DNA from: Rhytidiadelphus loreus
Taxonomy: Eukaryota; Streptophyta; Bryopsida; Hypnales; Hylocomiaceae
Length of the DNA stretch: 64,000 nucleotides
Assembly (NCBI GenBank): GCA_947034895.1
Contig: OX344762.1
Span: 11,103,501-11,167,500 of the forward strand
Direction: 5' to 3'
The position numbers were made by a program, and so were the translations under genes. The notes beneath the pieces were generated by a model. That model made no database searches, was not told the DNA's origin, and saw nothing but the letters and a program-made list of their open reading frames with translations. Below are positions 24,131 to 36,590 of the stretch, piece after piece. Each line of letters starts with the position of its first letter. The stretch's first letter is position 1.

Positions 24131-24545
24131 TTAGCTTATGTAGATTCATTATGAAGTGAAGATATTAGCATTTAAAGTGAAAAAATAAGTTTATTTTGTT
24201 CCTTTCCATACAAGACAAGATTATATGACTTTGAATCACTATAATTCAAAAAAATTCACTACAAAGTTATGAGGTAAAAATCTTCATAGTCATAATTAGT
24301 GTACAATTGAGTCAACAATAAAATTTAAAAAAAAAAATAGCTTCATCTCTTTATTTCCATTCTTTAAGAAGTTGTTAAACAAAAGTAGATAGAAGATAGA
24401 AAGAAAACCTAAATGGTTAATAACTTTAAGATGGAATTGGAATACATCAATCCTAATGGTAAGATTGGTCTAGCAAACACTCCAAAACATCTCACTATCT
24501 TTTTTTTAAAACATTCCATGTATATAAAAATATATTTGATGAAAA
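24131..24545 (-). mobile_element. Diverged family P fragment
   Basis: Shares the P order in reverse: GAAGATATTAGCATTTAAAG, GACTTTGAATCA, CATTCTTTAAGAAGTTGTTAA, TAACTTTAAGATGGAATTGG, AATCCTAATGGTAAGATTGG. Both ends are lost. Confidence 0.6.
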
Positions 24546-26549
24546 AACGTTTTTTTGATAACATTTTTTTATCAAGTTTTTTGGTTGGCTAATTTTATTG
24601 TGGGTGCAATAACTTTTTCTTCCAAGGATGAATGCACATACATTTTGTGACCCCATGCACTAGATGCAACACTTTTGAGAATTTAAAAAAATTATAGACA
24701 AATATAGAAAACTAATTTGGTATCAAATATCTTTTAGATGATCTGAGAATGTTAATTTTGTATGATCATGCACAAAAAATTGATAAAATATATGTTGTAT
24801 ACTTACAAATACAATAGATTTTCTCAAAACACTTTATGTCCCATTTGCAAGAAAATTTTCATGAGAAAAATGGTTCTTGATATAATTTTGAGTATAAATT
24901 TTTATACGTTCAAAAATGTGAAAAGAAGCTACCAAAAAATTTCATATTCTCTTGCATATTCTTAAAACCTATATAATTTTTTTATGTATTTGAAGTATAT
25001 ATTAAAAAATGATCTATTGTAATGTGTTTTTTATAGATTTCTTTTCAAATATACTTCAAAATATCATTTTGGAGGTGCGAATTTTATTGAATTTTGAAAT
25101 CTAAAATCTAATGTGGATAATTCTTACAATCAAAGTTTGGATAGAAGTTGGTCAAACTATTAATAATATGGGATTTTGAAATTCAAAAATCTTTAAAGTA
25201 AACCAATTTTTCCAAACTAAAATTAGATTCATCAGTTAATATATCGTTTATATGTATGTATAGTTCATTTCATTTTCCATTATGGTTAGTAATGCTTTAT
25301 AAATTTGAAATTTGTTTCAAAACTAGTTTTTTTGGACAAAATGCACAATGTGTATAAACTGTACTATCCTTTGTGGAATCTTTGTTCCATAATTGGATGT
25401 ATAAATATATTGTACATTCACTCTGGAATATAAGGTAATCTATACTCCAATCTACAAAAAAATTTAAAATCATGTAAAAAATGAGATTCTACATGCAAGT
25501 CCAAACTTTCACATATCCCCCAAGAAGACAATGGCCATTGGCCAATCATTACATAAATGCAGTTTATGGCTCGGTTTATGGTCTCTATATGTACTTATTG
25601 CTATTTTCTTAAAATTTCCTAAAGAATTCATTTCAAGCTTCGATTTGTTAGTTTTGTTAAAAAAAGATGAATAATTTGAAAGTTAAAATCAAATTTTATA
25701 AATGGAAACCTAAAAGTGTAGTATATAATATAATATGTAATAAATAGATATACCATTTTTTTTACACAATACTAGTATTAAATCAAAAAAATCTAATTTG
25801 GGTTAGCTAAATGTTGCAAAAGTCAAAAATAGCTTACAAACAGTTTCACATTAATAGCTTTAGGTGACAATTTGCAATATTTCATTATATTTCTATTTGA
25901 GAATTTTTGGAGTGTGCTTATAGTGAGTGTATACATTGTAAGTGAAATTCCCTTGTTTACTTATTATTGAGTTTATTTAGAAGAAGAAAAATATTGAAAA
26001 GAAATAATTAGAAAATTTATTTTCCTAGTGTATTTTAGATTCTTGTCAACTTCTAACCCCTTGCTTTGATCTCAATTTCACCCATAATTGTTTATGAATC
26101 CAACTAATGACAAGAACCTAACTATTTTCAATTTTTGAACATTTTTAAACATTAAAATTTTTATTGAAATTTGAAATTTGGGCCTATGATTATGGTCTAT
26201 TGATTTTTCAAGTGTAGAAATAAATAAATTTACACAATGATTTCCTATCCTACATCATACCTCCTTAGTAGTTGGTAAAGATTTCAAATCTATTGAGTAT
26301 TTATGTGTGTTTGTTTTTTATATGAATTTCTTCATTTTTTTTCAAAATTTAAAATATTTGTACATATTGTTAAAAAATTGAAAATTTCATGACTTAAATA
26401 ACGCACGTGATTTTGTAATTTTCATGAATTTTTGAAAAAACATGGAGAAAATTCATATAAAATACAAAATACTGTCCCTCCAAAGCACTTGTGACATAAG
26501 TACCTTAGTTGAAGAAAAGATCATAATCATTTTTGAAATCATACCTATA
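24546..26549. other. Very AT-rich non-coding DNA
   Basis: No open frame above 70 codons with any family resemblance; no terminal repeats noticed. Confidence 0.5.
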
Positions 26550-26911
26550 CTAACCCCTTAAGTTTGTTGACTATATTTTTACCAAAAATGCTCCAAAATT
26601 GCCATTTTTAGTACAAATATCAACTTTTAGAAAAAAAACATTTTTGGACACAAATAACCATAGGATCTTGTACTAAGGTAGTAAGCTTTGAAAGCAACCA
26701 TTTGAGGGTTGGTGCCCCTTTTTCATAGACTTCTATGAATAGTTTTTGATCATTTTTTCAGAAAAAAAAAAAGATGTAGAACCTAATACAAGTGGTTTTG
26801 TATTTTTCCAAGCATTTTTGAATTACTTATAAATTTTCAAAGATTCGGGGCATATGCACCTATTTGTGACCATAGGTCTCCTAAAATTCGTCCACTTGCA
26901 ACTTGTAAAGA

Positions 26912-28164
26912 CATTAGAGAAATTCTCAGTCCTCCCGCCCCTCCGGAGGGCAGCTCCAGAGCAGCTAAAAGGACCTCAAGATTACATTTAACTTTGCTTA
27001 ATGATTTGTTTTTTCTGTATAGTTGATCACCGGAAGTCACGATGTCCGACAACTATAAGTGGTTCAAAATTCAAGTATAAGTAGTTAAATAATCAAGATT
27101 TAAGTATTGTAAATTAAACAAATTCAATGAAATTAAGCAAAATGAAGTAAATTTTCAAGCTAGTTGCCAAAAAAGTTAGAATACTCTAACATTTTCCAAC
27201 TAGCTTTTAAAGCTATTTAATTTAAGGTGTTTATTGATGAAAAGAGAATATCTTTATGTACACATGGGGTGGTAGGAGGTAGAACAACCCATGTGGGATA
27301 TGTAGTTTAGAATTTGTAGTTTCTCAACCGCTCATAGTTAAGTTTTAAGTAGGAATCGTGTTAAAATTAGAATTTTAAACCCCATTTAGGCATAGTGAAA
27401 TGACTTTTTTCAAAACCTTTGAACTAAACAAAGTTGAAAAATCAAACTAGTTTTCATGTCCAAAAATTCATTTGATGTTTAGAGCCTCCAATAAAAAGTT
27501 ATGGACAAAATTCTAAAATGGGTTGAAAGGGAGATTTTCTTTGACATTTTCAAAAACCTTCTCCAAATTTTGCCCATAACTTTTTATTGGAGGCTCTAAA
27601 CTTCAAACGGATTTTTGGACATGATTCTCCAACTTTAATTAGTTCAAAGGTTTTTGATAAAAATTATTCCACTATGCCTAAATGAGGTCTGAAATTCTAG
27701 TTTTAACACAATTCCTATTTTAAACTTAACTATGAGCAGTTGAAAAACTACAAATTCTAAACTACATATCCCACGTGGGTTGTTCTACCTCCTACCACCC
27801 CATGTGTACATAAAGAGATTCTCTTCTCATCATTAAATATCCTAAACTAGGTGACTGTAAAAGTTAGTTGGAAAATGTAAGAGTTTTCTAATTTCTTTAG
27901 CAACTAGCTTGAAAATTCACTTCATTTTGCTTAATTTCATTTAGTTTGCTTAATTTTCTAATTAATCACCTCGTATGTACATTCGGTTGATTATTAAATA
28001 GACTTCTACTACACTTTCATTATTTGAATTTTGACGTCTTTCGTGATATTCACCCACTCTGACAATGCACTGTGTCTATATGCCCCTACTAATTCTTACG
28101 CGATTAATAGACTGGTTTGGTCACTATGGAGCGGCCCTCTAGAGGGCTGAGAATTTCTCTAATG
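26912..28164. mobile_element. MITE family X copy 4, nested in R copy 2
   Basis: The left end CATTAGAGAAATTCTCAG and right end CTGAGAATTTCTCTAATG are a perfect 18-bp inverted repeat. Inside them lie GC-rich palindromes (CCCCTCCGGAGGGC; GGCCCTCTAGAGGGC). 1253 bp. Joining the flanks (GTAAAGA + GATGTG) reproduces the unoccupied site at 22.28 kb, so no target duplication is visible. Foldback N copy 2 fills most of its interior. Confidence 0.85.
27120..27965. repeat. Foldback element, family N copy 2, inside X copy 4
   Basis: Inverted arms of about 400 bp: AGCAAAATGAAGT...CAAGCTAGTTGC on the left, its inverse GCAACTAGCTTG...ACTTCATTTTGCT on the right. Core landmarks are GGTGGTAGGAGG, CCGCTCATAGTTAAG and AAAAAGTTATGGACAAAATT with their inverses; the turn is near 27535. 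Longer arms than copies 1 and 3. Confidence 0.88.
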
Positions 28165-29072
28165 GATGTGTGGAAATCAAAGGCAATTATTGGCTCTTGC
28201 AATAAAAAAATAATTTTTTTTGATGCATTCAATTGCTAGAGTGGTTCATTTAAGGATCCCCCTATTTCCATTCTCCATCCAAAAATAGGGTCGGTTTGAA
28301 GAAGGTGGGCGCTTTTAGAGCATACTACCTTACGTTGGATAAAAAAGATGTGGATAAAATTTCAAAATTTTTTACTACATGGATTGCAAGATATAAGCAT
28401 TCAAATTCACTAAAATAATTTTTTTGGTTCTATGAAAAAATGTCCAAAATGGTGGTGCTTCTTTGGATTCTTTTTCTTATACAAGTTGGCTACATGCTTA
28501 AAAATTTTCACATCATTTGGAATTGTACAATATATAGGAAAAAAATAGCAGTAGGAAAAAATAGAGAATGATTCAAAATACAAAATTGTTAAGAACTTAA
28601 TTATAGAATTGAAAAATGCCAATCTCAATGGTTGCAATGTTGTAATAAACAATCTCCATCCTATCATTTTAATTTTTTCAAAAAATATTGAAAATTGAAT
28701 AAGATAAAGGACTTCAAAGTTTATTTTAGAGTAGAGATTCATAACTGCCTACAAATTAAAACATTTTACTCCTCATAATTTCTAACTCATTGATCAGGAT
28801 GGACAGATTCAAAGCTTTTTGTATATATATAACTCTAGATAACCAATTCCAAACTTTTGTATATGAAAAATGTGATTTTTCTGATCTATACGAATTGCTA
28901 GTTTAGGAAAAAAGTTACATATGAGGTCATAACTTTTAGTATATATGAAAGATATTCCTTGTCCCCGCCTTCTATGAAAATTTCAACCTAAAATATGCAA
29001 ATCTCTAGTCACAAGTACTTGCCCAAAATTTCTATGTTGTCAAAAAATGCATAATGGTCCTTTAGGGGTTAA

Positions 29073-29357
29073 AAAGTAGAAGACACACCTTGAGATAACC
29101 ACCTAAGTTTACCAATGTGCATAATTCCATCAAACGATTAAAAACTTTAGTGGTTAAGGTAAGCCAACTCATTTCTGCCAGTCACCTAACTCTATCATTT
29201 TACTTCTAATCCCAATTCCATTGGATGTTCATAACTTCATTCTATAAGTATTTTTGTAATTTTATGGAAGACCACTTTAGAAACCAATGATGTTAGCACG
29301 TGAGTGTAGAGATGTGAGCCCACAAACCTTGAATATACCTAGTTGTAGGTATGTATC
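29073..29357. other. Non-coding DNA
   Basis: Contains part of a dispersed repeat word (TTTTGTAATTTTATGGAAGACC ACTT-like) also present at 31 and 63.4 kb. No gene. Confidence 0.4.
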
Positions 29358-29359
29358 TA

Positions 29360-29646
29360 TGGGAAATTTCATTAAAATAGCAGTATTTTGTGTGCCATTT
29401 TTAGACTACCTAGTCTAAACCATGACATCTAGGACAAGTATAGATTTCAAAAATCTGGGCCTTTTATAGATTTCAAACAATGCGGTTTGAATTGTGAAAG
29501 TGTCATCTATGACACATGTAGATTTTAGACATCTAAGAATGGTATAGATTAAAAAATCTAGAACAATTGTACATTTCAGACCACCCAATTTGAACTGTAA
29601 AAATTGCAAAAGTTGTGGAATTTTGCCATTTCAACAAAATGGCCCA
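29360..29646. mobile_element. TA-flanked MITE, family M copy 1
   Basis: TA + TGGGAAATTTCATTAAAATA at the left; the right end in reverse complement is TGGGCCATTTTGTTGAAATG, followed by TA. 287 bp. The TA duplication fits the Tc1/mariner/pogo group (Stowaway-like). The inside repeats TAGATTTCAAA and CATCTA words. Confidence 0.75.
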
Positions 29647-30228
29647 TATCTACAACCATTTGAAGGTGTTTTCCACATAGGTAGATAGATAGATAGATAG
29701 ATAAAAAGATAAATAAAAACTCCGGTCTACAAAAGAGCACATAGGTACCTACAAGATAGACACCTATAACTATAGAAGGTGTTTATGCTATAGATTCCCA
29801 AGCTCATTGGCTCATAGATTCGATATTCACATGCTAGCATTCTCCTTCATAAATTCACAAAAATTACAATTTAAATAAAAATATATAATTCCTCTTAAGA
29901 TTGATTCATAAAACAAGCACAAACCTTTGCACACTTTTGAAAAATATATGCCCTTCTTAGAGTTATCCCAAAGATATTCACATTGCTAATCAAGGTGGTA
30001 TTATAGACTTGTCTACCTAATCACTAGTGTAATTTCTTTTCCACTTCCTACTTTAATAGTACCAATTACACTAATTTACAAGAGTCACACTATTTTGAAT
30101 TAGCCCAAGTTAAAGTATTATTATATAGTACCAATTCCAACATAAAATGAAATTTTGCAATGACATTGATTTTGTAAGTAATTACTTAGTAATTCTCCCC
30201 ATCTACTATTACAACAAAATCAATGCAT
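29647..30228. other. AT-rich DNA with a GATA microsatellite
   Basis: (GATA)5 lies at 29682-29702. 29640-29850 is a diverged relative of 51.99-52.15 kb (CAACCATTTGAAGGTGTTT; TAGATTC..CACATGCTAGCA). No gene. Confidence 0.5.
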
Positions 30229-30231
30229 AGA

Positions 30232-30551
30232 TGGGCAATTTCGTTAAAATGGCGGTATTCCATGTGCCATTTTCAGATCGCCCAGTCTGAACTGTAAAAG
30301 TAACATCTAGTACATGTGTAGATTTTAGAAATCTTTGGTTTATATAGATTTCAGATATCTAAGACATATATAGATTTTAGATTTTAGAGTTTGGATTTTT
30401 AAAGTGACATCTAGGATATGAGTATATTTCAGAAATCTAGAAAAGGTATAGATTTCAAACATCTAAGATAGTTGTACATTTCAAACTGCCCGGTCTGAAC
30501 TATGAAAACTGCCAAAATAGCGGAATGGCACCATTTTAACGAAATTGCCCA
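30232..30551. mobile_element. TA-flanked MITE, family M copy 2
   Basis: TGGGCAATTTCGTTAAAATG at the left and its inverse CATTTTAACGAAATTGCCCA-like end at the right, followed by TA. 320 bp. The inside is close to M copy 1 (CATCTAG..ACATGTGTAGATTTTAG). Confidence 0.82.
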
Positions 30552-30888
30552 TATAGTAGATTGATTTGTCCTATTACTTTGTATGGCTCTAATTTATCAA
30601 AGTCATACTATTTTGAATTTGTTTGTAGGTTGAACTATTCTTGGTTTGAATTCATTCCCACCTAATTTTTTTTTTTTTGGTGGTGACACTATTTTTTTAT
30701 CTAGATGCCGCTAAATTTTTCCCTTACTAATTCACTAATAGGAAAAATCAATGTCAACAAGGTAAACCAACCCAATTATGTCCCCTACTTTTGGCCCCAA
30801 TTTCATCCATTCAAACATCCAAATCTGTTAAGAAAAAATATCCAAATTCCTTCAAGATTTTGACAAAATCAGTGCATTAATGCCCAAA
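30552..30888. other. AT-rich non-coding DNA
   Basis: Nothing recognised. Confidence 0.4.
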
Positions 30889-31274
30889 TGGGTAACATGT
30901 CACTCCTTGATTGGTAGAAGCTTAAGTGTCAATAGATACATGGAAAGGTGTTTATAGGGTGTTTATGGGAAGTTTATGACCTGACTTTATAGGTGGTTTT
31001 GTAATTTCAAGAGAGACCACTTCAAAAATTCACATAAATTACAATTTTAATTAGAAAATTATAATTCCACTTGGGTTTGGTAACATGTCACTTCTTGATT
31101 GGTGAAAGTTTAAGTGCGAATAGGTACATAGAAAAGTGTTTTTATGGGTTGTTTATGAGACGTTTATGACTTCACTTTATGGATGGTTTTGTAATTTCAA
31201 GATAGGTCAGACACTTCAAAAATTCACAGAGATTACATTTTGAATTGGAAAATTATAATTCCACTTGGGTTTGG
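30889..31274. repeat. Tandem duplication, two units of about 190 bp
   Basis: 30891-31078 and 31079-31274 both run GGTAACATGTCACT...CTTGATTGGT...GGTGTTTAT...GGTTTTGTAATTTCAAG...CCACTTCAAAAATTCACA...AATTATAATTCCACTTGGG. A third, diverged piece of this unit is at 63.39-63.60 kb and a fourth at 29.8-30.05 kb. Confidence 0.88.
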
Positions 31275-34200
31275 TCCACAGAACAAGCTTACACCTATGA
31301 AAAATATCTGCCCCTCTTGAAATTGAAATTGACCCCAAGCCATATATTCAGATTCCAAATCAGGGTGGTAATAGGCTTGTGTACCTTACCTTCGAGCTTG
31401 CTGACACATTCCGAAAGCCCCGCTGCAGCCCAGAAAACGGAATGCCTAGTGATCGCAGCCGCGTCTTCCAGTATGGCTCCCCTCGTGAAGTCGTGAGCCC
31501 CATCCGGGCTCCCGTATCGCTCCCTTTCCGACGGTGGTGCCCCGGCCCTTCCTTCTATCCGCCGCACTGGGAAACCTGCTTTCTGAAAACCAGGCTTTGG
31601 GCAAAGCAGCTTCCGGCATCCAGGAATTCCAGGCAATTGACATTCTGGCGCGTGAGGGCGGGCGGGCCTTCATGCAAAAGCGGGTGGGTCCTCGGAAGTG
31701 CACTCAGCTTTCCAGCGAGACACTGAAACTGCTGCCAACCTTTATTATCTGCAGGAGATGGGCACGGCGGGGAGGACTTTGGGACGCTTACGGCAACGGA
31801 CGACGGACGGACGGTGAAGTCGTCATCGGAGGGCTCTCTATCGACTGGCTGGCTATCTATCTATCTATCGACTGGCTGTCGACGGGGAATCGACCGTCGA
31901 CGGCCGGCCGTTGACAGCACCCGATCGATCGATCGACTCCGCCAGCCAAGATAAAGTGGGCCACTTGCCACTGCAGCAACCTGATCAGCCCAGGGCCGCT
32001 CCGTCCGTCATCCTCTGTCCGTCAATCGTAAGCTTTGAATGCAACTGAACCTTGAGGTGCGCATGGGAAACGGTTCCTGCAGATCCCCCCGCTGGCATGG
32101 CCCCGCATGTCATGCTGCTCCCAACTTATTATTATTCCGCCTTTCCACACAGAATAACGTACTCAAGTCAATATCTGGCAGTAATCCAAAAGTCGCCGTG
32201 GAGGGAAGCCAGCCAGTCTGCAAAGTGCGCAATTGAACCTGCCCCCTGAAACGATGCTGAGGACACAGAAATGTGCGATGGAAGACTTTCTCTGGTACTG
32301 TAGAAAGAGAGAATGCACCTACTGGTCCAAAATTTGTATCATACTTGAGTGAGTACCTATCACGTAGGCTGTGTTTAGGCAGTGTTCTTTCCAGGGTTAA
32401 TATGATCTCCACAGGGATATGTCTGTACAGTTGAACCATGTATGTATTGAGTACATGGTCCCACGATTGGTGAGTAAAACCATGTATACATATATTGTGT
32501 ATTTTTATAATGTGAGTTGATTGACTAATAGTGTAGTAGAGAAGATGGTGGAACAATAAGTTGATAAGGAGAGGATGGAAAGAATCTTGTAGGAGCCAAA
32601 AAGGAGATGTTGTTCAAAAAGGTTTCCAGGGGATTGATGGCTTATATACCCATGTAAAATTGTTAATGTTTTCGCCTTGCCGACGTTGCCGTCTGAATCA
32701 CGGTTATTAAATACTCCGTATTCGATAGCGAATGCAAAGAGTCAGAGACTAATAATCACTAAAGCTATTTTAGAATTTACAATGAAAATGCTACACCAAA
32801 ATCCTTATCATCTTATTAGGAGTAGGTAGAGTAGCACTCACTACCTATGTGGCTAAGCCTTTATGACAAAGAAAATAAAACTACTCCAACAGACTCTTTA
32901 TTCACTTTGACAGAAAAAAACTTCTTACGTCTCTATCGTTTTTACCTCTTCTTCTTTCGACAGATTACTTGTGCGTCACAAATTACTGTGGGCTATCTTG
33001 CATGGACGTGTATCCGCAGGGACACGTTCTTTTGAAAAGTGGAATTCAGTGTCCTTCACAGATAGGAGCTCGTAGGCACACAGATAAGTGGAAAATAAAA
33101 CGGTCCGACCGAATAAGCAGCACTAGGGTGAATGATAATACTTTCTGGCAATTTTGGGGGGAAGAATGGTAGGGAGAGTCGGTCACTGTCTCATTCCAGA
33201 GTGCGAGAGAATGACAGCACAACTGGAAGAGTGAAAGCCACCTCAGCCTGCGAATGAATATAGCGAGGACAGTCAAGCAAAGCCGGCTGAAACTCGCAAA
33301 AGCTGATTGGGAGAATTTGCAAAGTATGCGATGATGATGGTCGCAAGTTAATGCAATGCCGGTGCACGTGAAAAGTAGGAATGGTTGAATCAGTAGCAAG
33401 TTCGAATGATTTTGGATCAGATGGTGCCCTTGCATTGGCCGCGACGCCGGGGTTGCGATGAACTTCAGCTAGCGCCGAGGTGAAGTGTCGCCCGAGTCCA
33501 GTTGCGGACATGATTACCAATAATTATTCAATGGGAATTTATGACCTTGCAGACACAAGTATCACACGTCCAAATACATTCTTTAACGAACTTCTGCAGC
33601 GGACATGTGGCAAAACGCAACGGAGCAGTTGATGACAGAGCCAGCGCAAGACAGGAGATACCTTTTGGAAGGGCAACCAACAAAGGCATGCTTCGTGGCC
33701 TGCCTTCCACCCAGACGACATTCATCCAGTCAAATTAAAACATTCATGCAGCCAGCAAAGATATTATAACGGCGAAATTGCCTGCAAATTCATCACCGGC
33801 CTCTCACACGATCCACATAAGTAACGCCTCGCCAGAACCGAAAGCCATTAACTTTGCACCTCGCTTCGATCTCTTCGTCCGGCCTGCCTGCCTGCCTGCC
33901 TGCTGCCTGCCCTTCTCTGCCAGCCAGTACAGTCGTGGTCGTCGTCTTGTACCAGCCATTTCTGAAAAGCTCACGGTTGTCCTGAGCTTCACCACCATAG
34001 GCCCCAGCTGGCACGCTTCATGATAGGAGCTTCCACCTGTGGGTGATATTGATGCACGCACTTAACATCTAGGGCTGGACTTCGCTGAGTCATTCGTTCA
34101 GTCTGATAGCCAGCTTGTGTGAATCGAGTGATATACATATATAGTACTAGTTTAGTTCTCCTGATGACTGGAGCTGCCTTGGCGATCAACGGAGGGATCG

Positions 34201-35700
34201 GAATTGAAGCGCAGGCAGGTGTGTGTTCTTCTCCCTCAAAGGCTTCCAACAACATCACAAGCTGTTCGACGTCATGGTCTGGTCCTCGCGGCCTTGACGT
34301 TGCAGTTGCAGTGTTGTCCTGGTGCAGCTGTTGGATGCCTCTGTGGGAGATAAACATACTTCTGCTATTTCGAGCAGCGCGCGTGAACGGAATATCGTAC
34401 TCAGACGCGCAGTCCTCATGGTGTTGCTAAAAGTGTACCCCCTGCTACCCTCGCGTCTACGTACTTCGAGCTGGGTTCCGGTGAAACAAACTAGCTATGC
34501 AGCCGCTAACCGTGCTCTTTGTGGTGCTCGATCGAATTTGTGTTTTGACTTACTTTACATTAGCATTCGTTGTATGTAGTGGCGAGTTTCAGAGCGCCAA
34601 TATTGTGAAAACCCGGACTAATGTACTTTCAGTTGGGTCACTGAAACTGCTACAATTTGCCTGAAATCCACCATTTTAACGAACATGTGATTTGTTTGGT
34701 GTTTCTTTGCTGATCGTGAGAGCTAACTCTGACTTTCGATTCCTCGCAGATTTCTGGATCTCACCGTCAGCAGGTTGATGCTATCCACTCTGTAGTTCGC
34801 GCATATCGAATTGTGTCATTAGTTCCATCTGTAGCAAGACGAATAATGCTCGTCCGCTGTTTCAAATTCGAATTCCCGGATAATTCCTGTTAAGTTTTCA
34901 GTGACACTCATGTGAAGCTTTCCTGTTCAATCGTCTTCGACAGTGTAGCTCTTGCTTATGCTAAGTTTTCTAGTTTGAATAATACCTACTGCAAGAAACT
35001 CGAAGTCTGGTCGAGAACTGGCGACATCGGGGTAATATCTCGATGTCGCAATCTTTCTGGCAAGTGTACATGCCGGACCCTCACATCAACTGGTGAGAAT
35101 TTTAAATCAGCCCTTGCATCGCCTACTATACACCCGCATTGTGCAACTCAATTTTACGCAAGAGAAAGTACGTGTACTGGAATCGCTACCATCTTACGGT
35201 GACCATTTCCTCGCTACGACGACAACAATCATTTTCGATGTCACGTACGTGTTTTACTGCAATTAATTGTATAGAATAGGAGGCAGACCCTGCTATTGCA
35301 GAGATCGAGAGTCTCTCTCTGCACGCATAGACTAGGCATCCTAGCTAGAAACGATCGACTCTAGCACTAGAGGAATCCAGTTCGTTACTCACGGCACGGG
35401 TGCAGCTTACGAGGCAGACAGTGGAGCTGATTAGATTCATCATGCGGAAGAATATTCATTTTGCAGCCCAATTGTTTGACAACGAAATATTGCTACAGTA
35501 GAACTGTTGTTACTAGCTAGATCCAAGTACATGCCGTGGTTCCATACCGAATAAGCTTTTTTCTCAATCCGGAATTCCTGTACGTCTTGCAACTCCGATC
35601 CAAAACTTTCAAGCATCACTTGATCACCAACGTATGGGCACCCATTATCAACAATTCGACCTTGTCTAAATATCAACATCATTCTACGATCTGAGTATGC
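31275..35700. other. GC-richer island without a convincing gene
   Basis: About 4.4 kb with clearly higher GC and almost none of the MITE families found elsewhere. It holds short simple repeats: (CTAT)4 at 31853-31868, GGACGGACGG near 31805, (GATC) words at 31922-31936, (GCCT)5 at 33882-33903. Many overlapping open frames of 60-148 codons lie on both strands, as expected in GC-richer DNA, but none has a recognisable domain. Likely readings are untranslated exons, a non-coding transcript, or a promoter region of a gene I cannot reconstruct. A partial M-family end (CCACCATTTTAACGAA) sits at about 34668. Confidence 0.4.
31534..31690 (+). other. Possible exon-like frame in the island
   Basis: The plus-strand frame reads through AALGNLLSENQALGKAASGI and EFQAIDILAREGGRAFMQKR, an amphipathic, protein-like composition without low-complexity bias. 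A donor-like GGTGGGT follows at about 31682 and an acceptor-like TTATTATCTGCAG ends at about 31754. I do not recognise the protein; there is no start ATG in frame (the open frame begins at a GTG). It could be chance. Confidence 0.2.
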
Positions 35701-36586
35701 ATGGTGAACTGTCTGTAGAAGAAATTATATCATTGAGAGTAATTACTGAACATGTGCAATACTGCAATTCTATGAGTTCACCATTTTGAATGACTGTTTA
35801 TTTATATTTTTTAACATGTGTTTAATTTTGCCTGATGTATGGGTGGTCGTCAATTTTCATTCAAATGGTTACCGGTATTCCAATTCTTTGGCACCGTTAA
35901 GAACAGATGCTCTGAAACATACATCCCTACGTATGCTAGATTATAGACCTTTTTGAACATCTATATATCGCAGATTTTTGACGCTGAAATCATGCCACTT
36001 TAATAAAATTGACTTCTGTGTCAATTTTTGGTGCTATCTTTTGGTGCTATCTGTAGATGAACTTTGGAAGTGAATACCTCTTCAATTTTGCGTCAAAGTC
36101 TTTTTTGTCTCTTTCATTTGCGAAGAAATACAGTCTGTATCACATCGTAAACAATCCCAACAAGTATTTGGTTAATATTTGCAGTAAGTGATGGTAATGA
36201 GAGTGCAGCATACCATATGTGAAGGTCTGATTCGGCACTCACTTACGTGCCAAAATTGAATTTTTCATGTCAAGTTCTCAAGGATTTACATCACCTCACA
36301 CCATCCCCAAGATGACATGTGGCACTTTTTTACAAAAATGACTTAATTTTATGCTGAATGTGACCTCCACGTAAGGTAGTAAGGGTAGTTCATCAGAGCT
36401 GGTTGTGCAGAACCTGCTTTTCAAATCGGCGTTCAGGTTTTCAGGAAACAAGCTCCTACTGAGACTGGCCAGCCATATATGCCGTGTAGTATTGGGTTTC
36501 GTACACGTGGCTCGATTTTGAATTGTTTTTCTTAATCTTGGATAAATTGTTTTTGTCATACAGTAGTTCACTATTCATGATCTAAC
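35701..36586. other. Non-coding DNA
   Basis: Transition from the GC island back to AT-rich DNA. Only short frames; no element ends. Confidence 0.45.
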
Positions 36587-36590
36587 TTAA

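Larger units (their letters stand above)
26674..28332. mobile_element. Family R copy 2, nested in Q copy 5
   Basis: Ends TAAGGTAGTAAGC and, in reverse complement, TAAGGTAGTATGC. The outer parts match 22060-22453. It is itself split by X copy 4 at GTAAAGA/GATGTG, where the related R copy at 22.28 kb is uninterrupted. Confidence 0.75.
26554..29068 (-). mobile_element. TTAA-type MITE, family Q copy 5, split by a 1.66-kb insertion
   Basis: The left end is CTAA (26550-26553, from TTAA) + CCCCTTAAGTTTGTTGACTAT; the right end is GGTCCTTTAGGGG + TTAA (29069-29072). Parts 26554-26673 and 28333-29068 together match the Q copies in reverse. The interruption is R copy 2. Confidence 0.82.

Noticed and set aside
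26912..28164. Helitron reading of family X (hairpin near the end, no duplication)
   Set aside because: Both ends are inverted repeats of each other, which Helitrons lack, and the TC start is absent.
28410..28742. 110-codon minus-strand frame
   Set aside because: Lies within Q copy 5; the other Q copies do not keep it open.
32110..33520. Minus-strand frames of 109-148 codons in the GC island
   Set aside because: No domain, overlapping frames on both strands, no consistent splice pattern; kept only as part of the island description.
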